DNA of 16,235 nucleotides from an uncultured Pseudomonadota bacterium. GTDB lineage: Bacteria; Pseudomonadota; Gammaproteobacteria; Burkholderiales; SG8-41. Numbering within the stretch: the stretch's first letter is position 1; each line of letters begins with the position of its first letter. The position numbers and the translations under genes were made by a program. Where the stretch lies: assembly GCA_946885605.1 (NCBI GenBank), contig CAMPGR010000088.1, positions 1 through 16,235 of the forward strand. The letters are read 5' to 3'. The notes beneath the pieces were generated by a model that saw only the letters and a list, made by a program, of their open reading frames with translations, did not search any database and had not been told where the DNA came from. Shown here one piece after another: positions 15,069 to 16,235 of the stretch.

Positions 15069-16235
15069 GTGAACGAATCCGCCTCGAGCCGGGAGAACTC
15101 GGCACCGGACGATCCGCTCTGGTACAAGGACGCTGTCATTTACCAGCTTCACGTGAAGGCGTTCTTCGATGCCAACGACGACGGCATCGGCGACTTCCGC
15201 GGCCTTGCCTCCAAGCTCGACTATGTCAAGGACCTCGGGGTCAACACACTGTGGCTGCTGCCGTTCTATCCCTCGCCGCTCAAGGACGACGGCTACGATG
15301 TGGCCGACTACCACAACATCCACCCGCAGTACGGCACGCGCAGCGACTTTCGCATCATGATGCGTGAGGCGGACCGCCGGGGGCTGCGGGTCATCACCGA
15401 GCTCGTGGTCAACCATACCTCGGACCAGCACCCGTGGTTCCAGGCTGCGCGTCGCGCGCCGCCCGGTTCGGTCAAGCGCAACTACTACGTCTGGAGCAAC
15501 GACCCCAACAAGTACGCCGGCACGCGCATCATCTTCACCGACACCGAGACGTCGAACTGGGCGTGGGATGACGTCGCCCAGGCTTACTACTGGCACCGCT
15601 TCTTCAGCCATCAGCCGGATCTCAACTACGACAACCCCCGGGTGCTGAAGGCCCTGTTCCGCACCATGCGCTTCTGGCTCGACATGGGCGTGGACGGCTT
15701 CCGGCTCGACGCGATTCCCTATCTCTGCGAGCGCGAAGGCACCAGCAACGAGAACCTGCCGGAGACCCACGAAGTGGTCAAAGAGCTGCGGCGCCTGCTC
15801 GATATGCACTATCGCCACCGCGTGCTGCTCGCGGAGGCGAACCAGTGGCCCGAGGACGTGCGCGAATACTTCGGCGAGGGGGACGAATGCCACATGGCGT
15901 ATCACTTTCCGCTCATGCCGCGCATTTACATGGCGATCGCCCAGGAGGATCGCCATCCGGTGGTGGATATCATGCAGCAGACGCCGGACATCCCGGAAAC
16001 GTGCCAATGGGCTGTCTTTCTCCGGAATCACGACGAGCTCACGCTCGAGATGGTGACGAGCAAGGAGCGCGACTACATGTACCAGATGTACGCCGCGGAT
16101 ACGCGGGCGCGCATCAATCTGGGCATCCGCCGCCGGCTCGCGCCGCTGATGGAGAACGATCTCGACCGCATCAAGTTGATGAACAGCCTGCTCCTCTCCA
16201 TGCCGGGCTCGCCCATCATCTACTACGGCGACGAG
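15069..16235 (+). CDS. treS: Trehalose synthase (TreS, maltose alpha-D-glucosyltransferase, GH13_16), cut by the right edge
   Basis: An open frame of 389 codons runs from GTG 15069 to the window end without a stop. The N-terminus shows the TreS signature [20 protein letters not shown] (15-34), with [13 protein letters not shown] right after. Catalytic residues by homology are nucleophile D214 ([11 protein letters not shown]), acid/base E256 ([11 protein letters not shown]) and D322 (LRNHDEL); the visible part ends in PIIYYGDE. TreS interconverts trehalose and maltose. In the GlgE pathway it supplies maltose for phosphorylation. The GTG is 1 nt after the glgE stop and has no Shine-Dalgarno, so translation is likely coupled. 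In many proteobacteria TreS is fused at its C-terminus to maltokinase; whether that holds here lies beyond the edge. Confidence 0.93.
   Translation, partial: MNESASSRENSAPDDPLWYKDAVIYQLHVKAFFDANDDGIGDFRGLASKLDYVKDLGVNTLWLLPFYPSPLKDDGYDVADYHNIHPQYGTRSDFRIMMREADRRGLRVITELVVNHTSDQHPWFQAARRAPPGSVKRNYYVWSNDPNKYAGTRIIFTDTETSNWAWDDVAQAYYWHRFFSHQPDLNYDNPRVLKALFRTMRFWLDMGVDGFRLDAIPYLCEREGTSNENLPETHEVVKELRRLLDMHYRHRVLLAEANQWPEDVREYFGEGDECHMAYHFPLMPRIYMAIAQEDRHPVVDIMQQTPDIPETCQWAVFLRNHDELTLEMVTSKERDYMYQMYAADTRARINLGIRRRLAPLMENDLDRIKLMNSLLLSMPGSPIIYYGDE

Noticed and set aside
12902..15139. Long minus-strand ORF (745 codons) opposite glgE
   Set aside because: It is antisense to an unambiguous GlgE with all catalytic residues. 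The product does not resemble a known protein.

Overview
The window is a high-GC bacterial chromosome segment with tightly packed genes. Several genes start with GTG, there is long antisense ORF noise, and many junctions have gaps or overlaps of only a few bases. Gene content (PQQ-type sugar dehydrogenase, LutABC, a mandelate-racemase-like enolase, GlgE/TreS) fits a soil or freshwater proteobacterium, plausibly a betaproteobacterium. That assignment is an inference from gene families; no marker gene is present. No RNA genes, mobile elements or CRISPR arrays were seen.

Layout. (1) 1-531, minus strand: the N-terminal 177 residues of a conserved protein of unknown function, cut by the left edge. 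(2) 747-1985, plus: an exported PQQ-dependent aldose dehydrogenase-like protein. (3) 2197-3561, minus: a cytoplasmic-type sulfatase. (4) 3632-10014, plus: a six-gene operon in the order lutA-like, ketopantoate-reductase-like, mandelate-racemase-like, lutB-like, methylmalonate-semialdehyde-dehydrogenase-like, lutC-like. Most junctions are 1-nt gaps or a 4-nt overlap. (5) 10301 to the right edge, plus: otsB, glgB, glgE and treS (treS cut by the right edge), a trehalose/alpha-glucan operon.

How the genes may work together. The second operon is the familiar GlgE route. TreS interconverts trehalose and maltose, a maltokinase (not in view) would make maltose-1-phosphate, GlgE polymerises it and GlgB branches the product. 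OtsB adds the last step of de novo trehalose synthesis. The first operon is the more interesting one. The three subunits of an iron-sulfur lactate-type oxidase are split apart and interleaved with a 2-ketoacid reductase-like protein, an acid-sugar or aryl-hydroxyacid enolase and a CoA-acylating semialdehyde dehydrogenase. This looks like a dedicated 2-hydroxy-acid catabolic pathway rather than plain lactate use. It shares a 70-bp divergent control region with the sulfatase, and that region holds a perfect 6-bp inverted repeat straddling a consensus TATAAT. The substrate cannot be read from the sequence.

Two active-site departures support a non-standard chemistry. The racemase-like enzyme has Arg (R170) where mandelate racemase has its second catalytic Lys (K166), while every other catalytic residue is conserved at a constant offset. 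The ketopantoate-reductase-like protein lacks two conserved Asn residues of the PanE active site.
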